From assembly GCA_045657625.1 (NCBI GenBank), contig JAZOTM010000019.1, positions 21,023 through 85,022 of the forward strand: a stretch of DNA of 64,000 nt, given 5' to 3'. Within the stretch, counting starts at the first letter, position 1, and each line of letters opens with the position of its first letter. Below the pieces are notes generated by a model, which was not told where the DNA came from, did not search any database, and was given only the letters and a program-made list of their open reading frames with translations. The position numbers and the translations under genes were made by a program. Of this stretch, positions 45,284 to 53,939 are shown piece by piece. This DNA comes from JAZOTM01 sp045657625 (lineage in GTDB: Bacteria; Bacillota; Clostridia; Lachnospirales; Lachnospiraceae).

Positions 45284-46033
45284 ATGAATATTAGTTCTAT
45301 GAATGCGACTTCCTTAAGTACGTTGTTTTCAGGCTTAAATAGTACCTCATCATCCAGCTATTCCAGTTCTTCCAACTATGGAATTAATTTGGGACAGTTG
45401 GCGTCCATACAAAACGGTAGTTACTATACTGCATTGAAAGCTTATTATGCACAGGAGGAGTCAGAAACGACTTCCAGTGACAATTCAGATAGTGTATCTT
45501 CATTGTCCAGAATGCAGACCTCTGCTTCGGAAGTAAATGACAGTGTGGCAACCCTGATGAAGAACGGAGATTCTTCTGTATTTGCCAAGAAAACCACTAC
45601 AGGAGAGGACGGCACTACGACGACCTCTTATGATGTGGACAAGATTTACAAAGCGGTCAGCACTTTTGTAGACAGCTACAATTCTTTGATTGAGAATACG
45701 GTGTCTACCAATAGCACGCAGATTTCTACCCAGGCTTCCAGCTTGATTAATATGACAGCGACCAATGCGTCTTTGCTTAGTCAGATTGGTATTTCGGTAG
45801 ATTCTTCGGATTATACCTTGTCCATTGATGAAGAGACCTTTAAGAGTGCTGACATGACTACCGTGAAATCATTGCTTCATGATACCGGTTCTTATGGATA
45901 TCAGGTATCTGTAAAGGCTTCCATGATTTCCAATTATGCACAGAATTTAATTACACAGAAAAGCAATTACGGAAGTTCTGGTAGCTACAGTTATTACTCC
46001 GTATCCGGATCATCCTTCAATACAACTACTTAA
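45284..46033 (+). CDS. FliD C-terminus-like protein (flagellar cap-related)
   Basis: About 250 residues from ATG 45284, chosen because AAAGGAG lies 8 bases upstream; earlier in-frame codons at 45275 and 45278 overlap that site. The Ser/Thr/Asn-rich start resembles flagellar axial proteins. Residues 130-220 match the layout of the FliD C-terminus: FVDSYNSLI, then LLSQIGISVDSSDYTLSIDE and a closing segment with VKSLL. It lacks the N-terminal FliD part and any signal peptide, so export through the flagellar apparatus is possible but not shown. No flagellar operon is near it. Confidence 0.65.
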   Translation: MNISSMNATSLSTLFSGLNSTSSSSYSSSSNYGINLGQLASIQNGSYYTALKAYYAQEESETTSSDNSDSVSSLSRMQTSASEVNDSVATLMKNGDSSVFAKKTTTGEDGTTTTSYDVDKIYKAVSTFVDSYNSLIENTVSTNSTQISTQASSLINMTATNASLLSQIGISVDSSDYTLSIDEETFKSADMTTVKSLLHDTGSYGYQVSVKASMISNYAQNLITQKSNYGSSGSYSYYSVSGSSFNTTT

Positions 46034-46036
46034 AAG

Positions 46037-46076
46037 AAAAGCCCTTCCAAAAGGGCAGTGTTCATAAGACAGTAAA
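46037..46076. repeat. Left end of mobile element: split terminator arm and terminal inverted repeat
   Basis: AAAAGCCCTTCCA (46037-46049), then 12 nt, then TCATAAGACAGTAAA (46062-46076). Both perfect segments recur inverted at 58427-58466 with the same 12-nt spacing. GCCCTT-CCAA-AAGGGC (46041-46056) forms a local hairpin using the first bases of the element. The dyad GACAGT (46068-46073) and ACTGTC (46088-46093) may be recombinase contacts. Confidence 0.8.
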
Positions 46077-46109
46077 ACAAGATGAGCACTGTCGCAGGCG
46101 GATTGGCAA

Positions 46110-46152
46110 AATAAGACTCCTAACCATGAATAATATGGTCAGGAGTCTTATT
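46110..46152 (-). terminator. Terminator of the minus-strand ABC operon
   Basis: AATAAGACTCCT (46110-46121) and AGGAGTCTTATT (46141-46152) pair over 12 bp; the stem extends with ACCAT/ATGGT after one mismatch. On the minus strand it is followed by a TTATTTT stretch. Confidence 0.85.
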
Positions 46153-46154
46153 AT

Positions 46155-48794
46155 TTATCCGATTTCACGAATTCTTTCCACAACACTTTCCTTAGAGAGT
46201 CCCTTGTATGAGATCAGTGGAACCAATATGCCGAGTAATGTCATAATCGGTATAAAAATCAGTACCGGCGTGATAGAAAAATGATTAGAATAAAACCAAA
46301 AGATACTGTTCGCTATTCCATTTACTACCGGTATAAAAATCAGAGAAAGAATGAGCGCTAAAAGGCCTGATCCAACCGTAAATATCATGCCCTCGATTAT
46401 AAGCATCTCTTTAACCTGTTTTCCGGTCATTCCTATTGCTTGCAGAACTGCGATTTCATTCTTTCGTGCTATAATACCGGCCATAACAGTATTAAAGAAG
46501 TTCAAGACTCCAACAAATCCAATAATCAGGCAAAGCACTCCACCTAAAAGTGTAAACATTTTCTTAAAGTCCTCAAACTCAGCGCGTTTAACTGCTTTAC
46601 TTTCATAAGTGATGCTGGAATCTTCTTCACTGAATCTATGCAAATAACTTTCTGCCTTTTCTTCTGCATCATGCGATTCTGTATCAAAGGCATAGAATAC
46701 AGGTACAACATTTTCACCAAAATCTTTTTTCAGATTATCTGTGTTGGCAATAACATTATATCCTAATGAAGCTTTCCTAAGACTGATATCTTCTGGAACA
46801 TCAACATAAGCACATACGGTATATTCATATTCAGTTAAACCAGAATATGTTCCTGCCAGAAATTCTGGTTGTTCATATGTAGAATCTGTTGCCGGTTCTC
46901 CAGTCCTTGTATCAATAAAATCTACAGAAGTCGCATCTGCAATTGTGATTATATCCCCAATTTTCGGTGCATTTTCGTCTATGAAATATTCTCCATTCTC
47001 ATCTTTATTTGTGATCAATGCAATATATCTGTTACTTCGATCTTTAAGCAGTGAAACATCACCTTCACAAACTTCAAGCTTATCTATCAGATATTCATCC
47101 ATTCCCTCCATAAAACAATCCATATAAAACATTCCATCTTCGCTACCAACATAAGAAATCGCCCCAGCTTGAGTATCCTGGTATGCTCTATATCTTTCTT
47201 CACTTACTTTCATAAGTGGAATACCATTTACTTCATATGCAATTCCGCCATTGGAAGCATCAATGTTTTCTTTTACAAGATTAATATCTTCTTCAGTAAT
47301 CGGATTCTGTCCAGCTCCCTGAAACTTAAAATATGGATATTTTCCAACAACAAAATCTGTAGACATTGTTGATGACAGCCATTTTTCCGAGTCGAACCCT
47401 CCGACAAACATATTTACTGCATTTAGTATAACCAAAGATAAAGCCAGTGATATAAACACAAGTACTGTCTTCTTTTTATTGCGCTCTGTGTTGGCTAAAG
47501 CCATCTGTACAACCCGTGCACCTCTTGTGGCTTTTTTAGTTTTTCCTACAGATACCCCATCATAAAATCTTAATGCCTCTATTGGAGATACCTTTCCAGC
47601 AATCCGTCCCGGCTTACTTACAGACATTAAAACAGTGATTATCTCAAAAAAAGCTGCAGCAACAAAGATTATAGGAGATGTACTAATTGAAAGCGAATTT
47701 TCTGATATGGTCGTAGTTCCCATAACAGTAGGAACAAGTACTGATCCAAGCAAAAATCCCAGAAGCAAGCCTATAGGAATTCCCACAATGCATAGCGCTA
47801 ATGCTTGTAATCTTATAATTCTCTTAACTTGCTTTTGTGTGGTTCCTATGGTTTTAAGTAATCCATAGAAGCGAATGTCATTAGCCACGGAAATTTGGAA
47901 AACATTGTATATTATCAAATAACCCGTAAAAATAACAAGAAGCAAAAATGCACCCAACGGAATTGCTGTTTCCAGTATTTCATCGCCATCCATACTTACC
48001 CCAGTATATCCAGGATTTACACCTATTCTTATACTATCTTCAGTACTTTTTTCTCCATAAGTAAATCCACTGTCTTCTACAGCCTTAATCATCTTATTCC
48101 ATGCGTTAACAGAAGATGAGAGCATTACATCTAAGTCAGTACTGATGGGTTTAAGACCCATTTTTTCAATAATTTGCGAAAACTCTACGGCATATTCTTT
48201 AGATACATTAATATAATGAGCCGGACTAAGGGTATCAAAATCCCAGAAGCCTACTAAGGTAAATGTATCGGTATATTTACTGTCTTCATCTGTATTTCCG
48301 ATTATATCAAAGGTGAGTTCTATGTTCTCACCTATCACCGGCTTATATCCAAGAAGCCTAAGAGCTTCTTTATCCATCACCACTTCATTTTTTTTAGTAG
48401 GCATATGACCTTCTTCAAGCTCAATGAATGACCACTTGGCTGTGTTGTCATCCATGAAACTGATTTCTGCAGATTGATTTCGAAAAGAATCGTCTGCAAT
48501 CATACCAAGAACCATCCGTTCTCCATACGCTTTAATATTTTTATGCTTAATCAGTTTTTCTTTCTGAGTAGCTGTGACATCCTTGAATGTTCCATGCATA
48601 TATCCTCCAAGCTGTCTAAATCTACTGTTCTCATACGAAGCATTGATTGATAACATAATAGTAAACAATGAAGTAAACAACACTGCTGTAAGTACAATAG
48701 CAAATATTGTTATCAGATTTCTTCGTCTGTTAGAGAAAAGAAGTCTGCTTGCCATTCTGAATATACATTTTCTATTATTGACCTTCATAGACAC
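46155..48794 (-). CDS. FtsX-like ABC transporter permease (MacB type)
   Basis: 879-residue permease with two FtsX blocks. The N-terminal helix (about 18-40, NLITIFAIVLTAVLFTSLF) is followed by a large extracytoplasmic domain, a first trio of helices near 280-400 (with GLLKTIGTTQKQVKRIIRLQ), a second extracytoplasmic domain and a last trio from about 755 (EIAVLQAIGMTGKQVKEML). The repeated IG(T/M)T.KQV motif is the coupling helix for the ATPase. Its start may be GTG 48794 or ATG 48788; AAGGAG lies just upstream. Such permeases often act in antimicrobial peptide sensing and resistance; the substrate is unknown. Confidence 0.92.
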   Translation of the reverse strand: MSMKVNNRKCIFRMASRLLFSNRRRNLITIFAIVLTAVLFTSLFTIMLSINASYENSRFRQLGGYMHGTFKDVTATQKEKLIKHKNIKAYGERMVLGMIADDSFRNQSAEISFMDDNTAKWSFIELEEGHMPTKKNEVVMDKEALRLLGYKPVIGENIELTFDIIGNTDEDSKYTDTFTLVGFWDFDTLSPAHYINVSKEYAVEFSQIIEKMGLKPISTDLDVMLSSSVNAWNKMIKAVEDSGFTYGEKSTEDSIRIGVNPGYTGVSMDGDEILETAIPLGAFLLLVIFTGYLIIYNVFQISVANDIRFYGLLKTIGTTQKQVKRIIRLQALALCIVGIPIGLLLGFLLGSVLVPTVMGTTTISENSLSISTSPIIFVAAAFFEIITVLMSVSKPGRIAGKVSPIEALRFYDGVSVGKTKKATRGARVVQMALANTERNKKKTVLVFISLALSLVILNAVNMFVGGFDSEKWLSSTMSTDFVVGKYPYFKFQGAGQNPITEEDINLVKENIDASNGGIAYEVNGIPLMKVSEERYRAYQDTQAGAISYVGSEDGMFYMDCFMEGMDEYLIDKLEVCEGDVSLLKDRSNRYIALITNKDENGEYFIDENAPKIGDIITIADATSVDFIDTRTGEPATDSTYEQPEFLAGTYSGLTEYEYTVCAYVDVPEDISLRKASLGYNVIANTDNLKKDFGENVVPVFYAFDTESHDAEEKAESYLHRFSEEDSSITYESKAVKRAEFEDFKKMFTLLGGVLCLIIGFVGVLNFFNTVMAGIIARKNEIAVLQAIGMTGKQVKEMLIIEGMIFTVGSGLLALILSLIFIPVVNGIANSIFWFYSNHFSITPVLIFIPIMTLLGILVPLISYKGLSKESVVERIREIG

Positions 48795-48795
48795 A

Positions 48796-49476
48796 TCATC
48801 TCCTTTCAGATGCAGACACTATATGCCCATCTTCAATTCTGATGATGCGGTCGGCAAGTTGAGCAACTTCGTCATTATGCGTGATCATAACAATAGTTTG
48901 CCCATACTTATCCGCAGAAACTTTTAAGAGACTTAAAACATCCTGTCCTGTTTTGGAATCAAGATTACCGGTTGGCTCATCAGCAAGTATAATTGATGGT
49001 CTAAATGCAAGTGCTCTGGCAATAGCAACGCGCTGTTGCTGTCCACCGGAAAGCTGATTGGGTAATACTTCCTTTTTTGATGACAGCATCAAGGTATCAA
49101 TTATTTCTTCAACATATTCTTTATCAACTTTTTCGCCATCAAGTTCCAACGGAAGTACAATATTCTCATACACATTTAGCACCGGAACAAGATTGAATGC
49201 CTGAAAAACAAAACCAATTTTTCTTCTTCGGAATATTGTCAATTCATCATCTTTAAGGTTAAAAATAGGAATATTATCTACCATTACCTCCCCAGATGTT
49301 GGTCTATCCAAGCCTCCGAGCATATGAAGGAGAGTGGATTTGCCACTACCGGATGTCCCGACAATCGCTAAAAATTCGCCTTTTTCCACTTCAAGATTTA
49401 CTCCTGCAAGAGCATGGACACCGTTTTCTCCTTGCCCATATATTTTTACCAAGTCTTTTGCTGCTAAAATACTCAT
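48796..49476 (-). CDS. ABC transporter ATP-binding protein (LolD/MacB type)
   Basis: 226-residue ATPase partner of the FtsX-like permease. Walker A GTSGSGKSTLLHMLGG is near residue 40, signature LSGGQQQRVAIARAL near 140, Walker B IILADEPTGNLD and the switch His in MITHNDEVA follow. GAGGATAAAAT precedes the ATG, and the permease starts 1 bp after its stop. A terminator-like hairpin lies 18 bp upstream (49494-49527), so expression may depend on read-through or regulation at that hairpin. Confidence 0.95.
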   Translation of the reverse strand: MSILAAKDLVKIYGQGENGVHALAGVNLEVEKGEFLAIVGTSGSGKSTLLHMLGGLDRPTSGEVMVDNIPIFNLKDDELTIFRRRKIGFVFQAFNLVPVLNVYENIVLPLELDGEKVDKEYVEEIIDTLMLSSKKEVLPNQLSGGQQQRVAIARALAFRPSIILADEPTGNLDSKTGQDVLSLLKVSADKYGQTIVMITHNDEVAQLADRIIRIEDGHIVSASERR

Positions 49477-49493
49477 ATTTTATCCTCGCTTAT

Positions 49494-49527
49494 AAAAAAA
49501 GTGTGTAGACCTTTCCCTTCTACACAC
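49494..49527 (-). terminator. Hairpin plus T run just upstream of the ABC ATPase gene
   Basis: On the minus strand GTGTGTAGA, a 9-nt loop, TCTACACAC and a T7 run make a good intrinsic terminator. It ends only 17 bp before the ATPase start codon, leaving no space for a promoter between them. Confidence 0.82.
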
Positions 49528-49604
49528 TGATTATCTCACTCAAATCTTTCCAGATTCTTTCATGCTTCTGATGAATTCTTACAGTTTTGAAAGATTCGGC
49601 TTTT

Positions 49605-50504
49605 CTATCGTTTCAGATAAATAAGAAATTCCGATCCTTCACCAGGCTTTGACTTAACTTTAATGTAGCCACCCTCTTTAGAAATAATCTCCCGGGCCAA
49701 ATACAAACCTATGCCAACACCTTCTTTTTCCTGAGAAGACTGGAGCCGTCCGAACCGTGCAAAAATCTTTGGAATATCCTCCTCTGCGATGCCGATACCG
49801 GTATCCTTAATACTGATACATGCAAACATTTCTGTAGGTTTGAGCGTTATAGATATGCTACCTTTCTCAGTATATTTTATGGCATTGTCAACAATATTAC
49901 TCAGAGCTTCTAACGTCCATTTATAGTCAAAAGAGGCAACTACATCCTTTTCGGTAACCACAAAAGATAGTCCCTTTGACTCTGCCTTCTTGCGCATAGA
50001 AGAATCCACTTCCATAATAAGTCTTCTGACATTATCGTTTTTAGCTTCAACAGTTAGAATCCCATTTTCGAGCCTTGAAAGCTTCACAAGTGCATCTATT
50101 AGAAATCGAAGTTTTTCCGCTTCGTTACCAATCACTTCTAAGCTTTCCCTCTGATCATCCGATAATTCTGTTTCTAGCAAAAGTTCGCTATGGAGAAGAA
50201 GGTTTGTAATCGGTGTTTTCGTCTGATGCGATATGTCTGCGATGAGGGTCTTTATCTTATCCCTGTCTTTACGAACATTTTCTGCAGAAAGAACAGAGGA
50301 CTGAAGATAATCTGCTAATTTTGATTCTATTTTAGACTCCCTATCTTCTGAAAACTGCCCTTCATGGAATTTTCCCTTGACAGCATCTGCCAGCATTTTT
50401 TCGATGTGATCCAAGACTTTTTTATTCTTGTGGCTGCTATAAACTGAAAATGCTATAGCAATTATCGTAACGAGACCGGCAAGTGTCAGCAATAATTCAT
50501 TCAT
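49605..50504 (-). CDS. Sensor histidine kinase with one short membrane anchor
   Basis: 299 residues. A single N-terminal helix (3-22, LLLTLAGLVTIIAIAFSVYS) is followed by a short coiled segment and the HisKA domain, with the His in DISHQTKTPITNLLLHSELL near residue 92, and an HATPase domain (NIVDNAIKYTEKGS; DTGIGIAEEDIPKIFARFGR; VGIGLYLA). The near absence of an outside domain is the pattern of kinases that sense through a partner transporter, which fits the ABC genes next in line. It overlaps the response regulator gene by 8 bp. Confidence 0.93.
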   Translation of the reverse strand: MNELLLTLAGLVTIIAIAFSVYSSHKNKKVLDHIEKMLADAVKGKFHEGQFSEDRESKIESKLADYLQSSVLSAENVRKDRDKIKTLIADISHQTKTPITNLLLHSELLLETELSDDQRESLEVIGNEAEKLRFLIDALVKLSRLENGILTVEAKNDNVRRLIMEVDSSMRKKAESKGLSFVVTEKDVVASFDYKWTLEALSNIVDNAIKYTEKGSISITLKPTEMFACISIKDTGIGIAEEDIPKIFARFGRLQSSQEKEGVGIGLYLAREIISKEGGYIKVKSKPGEGSEFLIYLKR

Positions 50505-51183
50505 TATTCTTTACCCACATATATCCAAGCCCATAAACTGTTTTGATATAATCCTTAGCATGTAGTTTATCACGAAGCCGCTTTATCGCTACAGAGAGCG
50601 CGTTTTCATCAACAAATTCAGCCCCATCCGTCCAAAGTCTATCTATAAGATCATCCCTCGAAAGCGTGACACCCTGATTATATATGAGTAATTTTAAAAG
50701 ACGCTGTTCTGTCTTGCTCAAAGAGATTTCTTCTCCATTAACCGTAAAGATCATACGATCAAAGTCAAAGGAAAAATTTCCTATGGTAACTTCGGTCTCA
50801 CCTGAAAGTGGCTCCTTTTTTCGTAGCTGTGTATTAACTCGTGCTCTTAATACGCTTAATGAAAAAGGTTTTGTAACATAATCATCTGCCCCCAGTTCAA
50901 GCCCCTTTACTATATCAGCATCAGTGTCATTAGCAGATAAAAGTATTATTGGATATGACAGGTTTCTATCTCGGATTTCTTTTACAAGGTCAAGTCCATT
51001 TCCGTCCGGCAGATTAATATCCAGCAGTATTAAGGCCGGATTTGTTAAAAAAATCTGTTCCCTAGCACCTCTTAGGTTTTCGCAAGAAACTATGCTTCTA
51101 GATTCGTCTTTCAATGCCTTGCATAATCCGGCACAAAGATCTTTGTCATCCTCGACAATAACTATTTGAGAATTCTTTTGCAT
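50497..51183 (-). CDS. OmpR-family response regulator of the island
   Basis: 228 residues: receiver domain with VIVEDDKDLC, phosphoacceptor Asp in LILLDINLPDGNGLD and Lys in DDYVTKPFSLSVLRARV, then a winged-helix domain ending in ALSVAIKRLRDKLHAKDYIK. It precedes and overlaps the kinase gene. Likely targets are the ABC genes downstream: the 77-bp gap between kinase and hairpin holds AATCTTTC (49543-49550) and its inverted copy GAAAGATT (49589-49596), a possible binding site. Confidence 0.94.
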   Translation of the reverse strand: MQKNSQIVIVEDDKDLCAGLCKALKDESRSIVSCENLRGAREQIFLTNPALILLDINLPDGNGLDLVKEIRDRNLSYPIILLSANDTDADIVKGLELGADDYVTKPFSLSVLRARVNTQLRKKEPLSGETEVTIGNFSFDFDRMIFTVNGEEISLSKTEQRLLKLLIYNQGVTLSRDDLIDRLWTDGAEFVDENALSVAIKRLRDKLHAKDYIKTVYGLGYMWVKNNE

Positions 51184-51228
51184 AAAACATCCTCACATTA
51201 TTTTTTATAAGCTATCGCTCAGCTAATA

Positions 51229-52587
51229 TCATTTTAGGATTTTCCAGCTTCCGGTTTTATCGCTGCCTATTCTCTCAATGTATCCCTTATCACGTAAAGA
51301 GTTTAACGTTCTTTGAACTGTCCTTACGGTTTTTGATGTTTTATCAGCGAGTTCATCTCTAGTAAATCCGGGATTGATTGACAGTAACTGGTATACAAGT
51401 TTTTCCATTTTATTTAGAGTGACATTTTCCGTGACATTTACAGTGACAGCATCTGCTGTTTGAAGCGGCGCTGTTACCTTTTTCCTGTGAACAATAAAAG
51501 TGAACCCTGACTCATCAGTCTCATAGCTGAATTTGATCCTGGCATCTTTGCAAAGGCTGTTGATTCTTTTAAATCCACTTCCAAACTGTTCAATAGATTT
51601 GCTCAAAAATAACAGCTTGGCTATTTTTTCATTTCGGATAGAAGATTGTAAATTCTTCTTAATGTACTCTTCGGGTTTATGGGAGCTTGCATATGTTCCC
51701 GGACTATATATGGTAACCTTGCTTGGATAGATGCAAATCTCATGATAGGTGGAGCCATTATAAATCGAATGAGCAAAGCTGTTAGCTAAAGCTTCTCGTA
51801 TTACAGCTACAGGAATCTCCGGTACATCATCACGATCAAAATCCGTTATTTCTCCTGCCCAATGTATGTTTTTCAGAATATATTGCTCGCCTATATCCAA
51901 CAGGTTGATGATATTATCTTCAAACATCTGCATATCTATAAAAGTAAGTTTTTCATCAGTGGCAAATATAGCCGCCTTCAAGGTTACAGGATTCTTTTTT
52001 CCAAACAATACATTTCCCGCATTGGTTAAGTGATCTCCGGATGCCAGTCCAAATTTATCAAGAATTGCCGCAGCTGTATATTTGCCATCAGGTAAACGCC
52101 CTGCAGCAATAGCCTTCTCACAGAATTTTTTAACGGCGGACTTATCAACATCTTTTTTCAAAATTTCAGATTTTGTCTTTTCCCATTTCTCTTTGTATTC
52201 ATTCGCAACAAAGAATCTTTTCAGTTCAGTCGGAGATACTTCTCTGTCTTCATCGGCAGTTCTAAGATAATATCGACCATATGCTGAATAGGGAACGTCA
52301 CTACCTTCAAACTCAACTTTGATTACATGTTTGTCATCCAGTACTTCTTCAGTTATTACCGGGTAGATCTGAGGACGAATCGATTCGTAAACAGCTCTTG
52401 ATACATCTCTGAGGGATGATTCGGATACATCCTGTCCTGTGGCATCCCCATTAGGTTTTACACCAAAATATAAGGTTCCAACCTTATGCTTGTTTAGGAT
52501 AGATGATATTGAAACCATTCCTTCTTTGATTTCGCCTGTAGTCTTTTTGAATTCTAATGTTTCTGTTTCTTTTCCGAGATTCTGCAT
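51229..52587 (-). CDS. AlbA/Schlafen-type ATP-binding regulator with winged-helix C-terminus
   Basis: About 452 residues from ATG 52587, which has GGAGG five bases upstream; the frame is open to 52611. The N-terminal AlbA_2 (Schlafen-like) domain begins TLEFKKTTGEI and includes ILNKHKVGTLYFGVKPNG. A GHKL ATPase-like C-terminal block follows (VIREALANSFAHSIYN, then KVTIYSPG). After a linker with tetrapeptide repeats (VTVN VTEN VTLN) the protein ends in a winged helix (FTRDELADKTSKTVRTVQRT). These COG2865-type proteins are usually called transcriptional regulators; their ligands are unknown. It is upstream of the two-component genes, 45 bp apart. Confidence 0.87.
   Translation of the reverse strand: MQNLGKETETLEFKKTTGEIKEGMVSISSILNKHKVGTLYFGVKPNGDATGQDVSESSLRDVSRAVYESIRPQIYPVITEEVLDDKHVIKVEFEGSDVPYSAYGRYYLRTADEDREVSPTELKRFFVANEYKEKWEKTKSEILKKDVDKSAVKKFCEKAIAAGRLPDGKYTAAAILDKFGLASGDHLTNAGNVLFGKKNPVTLKAAIFATDEKLTFIDMQMFEDNIINLLDIGEQYILKNIHWAGEITDFDRDDVPEIPVAVIREALANSFAHSIYNGSTYHEICIYPSKVTIYSPGTYASSHKPEEYIKKNLQSSIRNEKIAKLLFLSKSIEQFGSGFKRINSLCKDARIKFSYETDESGFTFIVHRKKVTAPLQTADAVTVNVTENVTLNKMEKLVYQLLSINPGFTRDELADKTSKTVRTVQRTLNSLRDKGYIERIGSDKTGSWKILK
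51413..51448. repeat. Three 12-bp repeat units inside the AlbA-like gene
   Basis: On the plus strand TTTAGAGTGACA, TTTTCCGTGACA and TTTACAGTGACA lie head to tail. On the coding strand they encode VTVN, VTEN and VTLN in the linker before the winged helix. Two of the units are identical to units of the array upstream of the gene, in inverted orientation. Confidence 0.85.
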
Positions 52588-52610
52588 ATCTGCCTCCATT
52601 TCTGAAGACA

Positions 52611-52639
52611 ATTATATCACGTGTCACTCTAAATGTCAC
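52611..52639 (-). promoter_or_regulatory. Promoter of the AlbA-like gene within the repeat array
   Basis: On the minus strand GTGACA (52634-52639) and TATAAT (52611-52616) are 17 bp apart. The -35 box lies inside the 12-bp repeat array, so any protein bound to the array would cover the promoter. Confidence 0.65.
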
Positions 52640-52681
52640 TGTAAATGTCGCTCTAAATGTCACCCGAAATGTCACTCGAAA
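52622..52681. repeat. Five-unit 12-bp tandem repeat upstream of the AlbA-like gene
   Basis: Plus-strand units are TGTCACTCTAAA, TGTCACTGTAAA, TGTCGCTCTAAA, TGTCACCCGAAA and TGTCACTCGAAA without spacers. They could be operator sites, or a fragment of another gene's repeat linker, since in one frame the plus strand encodes NVTx repeats before a stop. Confidence 0.92.
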
Positions 52682-52881
52682 TATGTAATCATTGCAGCTG
52701 GGATAAATCAAAATGTCCTGTCGGTTAGTGATATTTATAGTAGCAAAACGATTGTATATATTGGTAAAATATTAAACGGGAAAAATTTTTTAAGATTTTT
52801 TGGAACACATGGAACATTTGACCCTATTTCATGCATATATAAATAGAGGGATGAAATTTCAACCGGAAGGAGGTGTGAAGG

Positions 52882-53844
52882 ATGGCAGATGAAACAAAGC
52901 CTTTTAATCAAAACGGGTATCTTATGCTTAATGGTCCGGATGATACTCTCTGGATACCAAGGTCGTCAAACAAATCATGGCTTACGCTTTTCTATGCGCT
53001 TCCACGGGTAATGGTTGAAAAACAAAAGGAATATCTTTCGTTGCCACGTTGCCCGTATGAAGTGCTGCGGACAGAAAAGTATGATGAACTGATAAATGAT
53101 GATCTCTTCCTTCAGCTTGTCTGGGACTGTTACGCCTGGATGATTTTTCAGCGGATCCCTATTCCGCTTAAAGATGGTACATATCGTTTCATCCCCGGCG
53201 CAGATCTTCATTACTCCGGCAACTTCCCGCTGTGGCGAATGTCCTATTACATGGTCGGTATCATGCGCGACATGTTTGAGCAGTTCGGAACAAGCTTTCA
53301 AGCTCTATTCAAAGTAAAGAAGGGAGATGAAATCCCATACATCCCTTATGAAAAATGGGCTGTCTTTATCGGGGACATGACCACAGCGATCATTATAAAA
53401 AGAAACATGCAGCCGATGATCGATAACATTTGGAATACCAGAACCCCAGAAGACTACTCCGAATACTACAGCAGGATCAAGGCAAACTTTGAATCACAGT
53501 GGTTTCACGAACGGACAAATGTCGGAAAGGGAATGCGTTCCCTTGAAGAGATAATGGAAGCATCCGATGAAAACGGAATCCGGTTTGATGTTCCTGATAA
53601 AAAAGATTACACCGAAGAAGTAATAAACCGTATGGCATTGGAAAGGTTTACTTCCACACTTTCTAAGCGTGATAGGGAGATACTTGATCTAAAAGCCAAA
53701 GGCTTTACCGATAAAGAAATTGCTGAAAAGGTTGGTTATAAAACTCACAGCGCTGTTGTAAAACGCATTCAGAAGATTGCTTCCCTGCTTGAAGATTTCT
53801 CCCGGGAAGATTACCGGGAATACCAAAAAACATTTAAAGAATAG
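52882..53844 (+). CDS. Sigma-70 region 4-like regulator of the mobile element
   Basis: 320 residues. The C-terminal 80 residues form a sigma region 4-type helix-turn-helix: LSKRDREILDLKAKGFTDKE followed by IAEKVGYKTHSAVVKRIQKI. The first 200 residues, rich in Trp and Tyr (SWLTLFYALPRVMVEKQKEY), are not recognised as sigma region 2. Similar proteins occur at the head of mobilizable elements in Clostridia and probably control element genes. GGAAGGAGG precedes the ATG. A terminator follows at 53872. Confidence 0.75.
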   Translation: MADETKPFNQNGYLMLNGPDDTLWIPRSSNKSWLTLFYALPRVMVEKQKEYLSLPRCPYEVLRTEKYDELINDDLFLQLVWDCYAWMIFQRIPIPLKDGTYRFIPGADLHYSGNFPLWRMSYYMVGIMRDMFEQFGTSFQALFKVKKGDEIPYIPYEKWAVFIGDMTTAIIIKRNMQPMIDNIWNTRTPEDYSEYYSRIKANFESQWFHERTNVGKGMRSLEEIMEASDENGIRFDVPDKKDYTEEVINRMALERFTSTLSKRDREILDLKAKGFTDKEIAEKVGYKTHSAVVKRIQKIASLLEDFSREDYREYQKTFKE

Positions 53845-53871
53845 CATTAATAACAATCCATCTGCTTAAAG

Positions 53872-53898
53872 CAGCTCTCAGAAATGAGGGCTGTTTTT
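53872..53898 (+). terminator. Terminator after the sigma-like gene
   Basis: CAGCTCTCA (53872-53880), GAAA loop, TGAGGGCTG (53885-53893) with one G-U pair, then TTTTTATT. Confidence 0.82.
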
Positions 53899-53939
53899 AT
53901 TATGCTCAAAAATCAAAAAACACAAAGGAGGAACAAAAC

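Noticed and set aside
52622..52681. CRISPR array
   Set aside because: The 12-bp units are directly adjacent without spacers and no cas gene is present; this is a tandem repeat.
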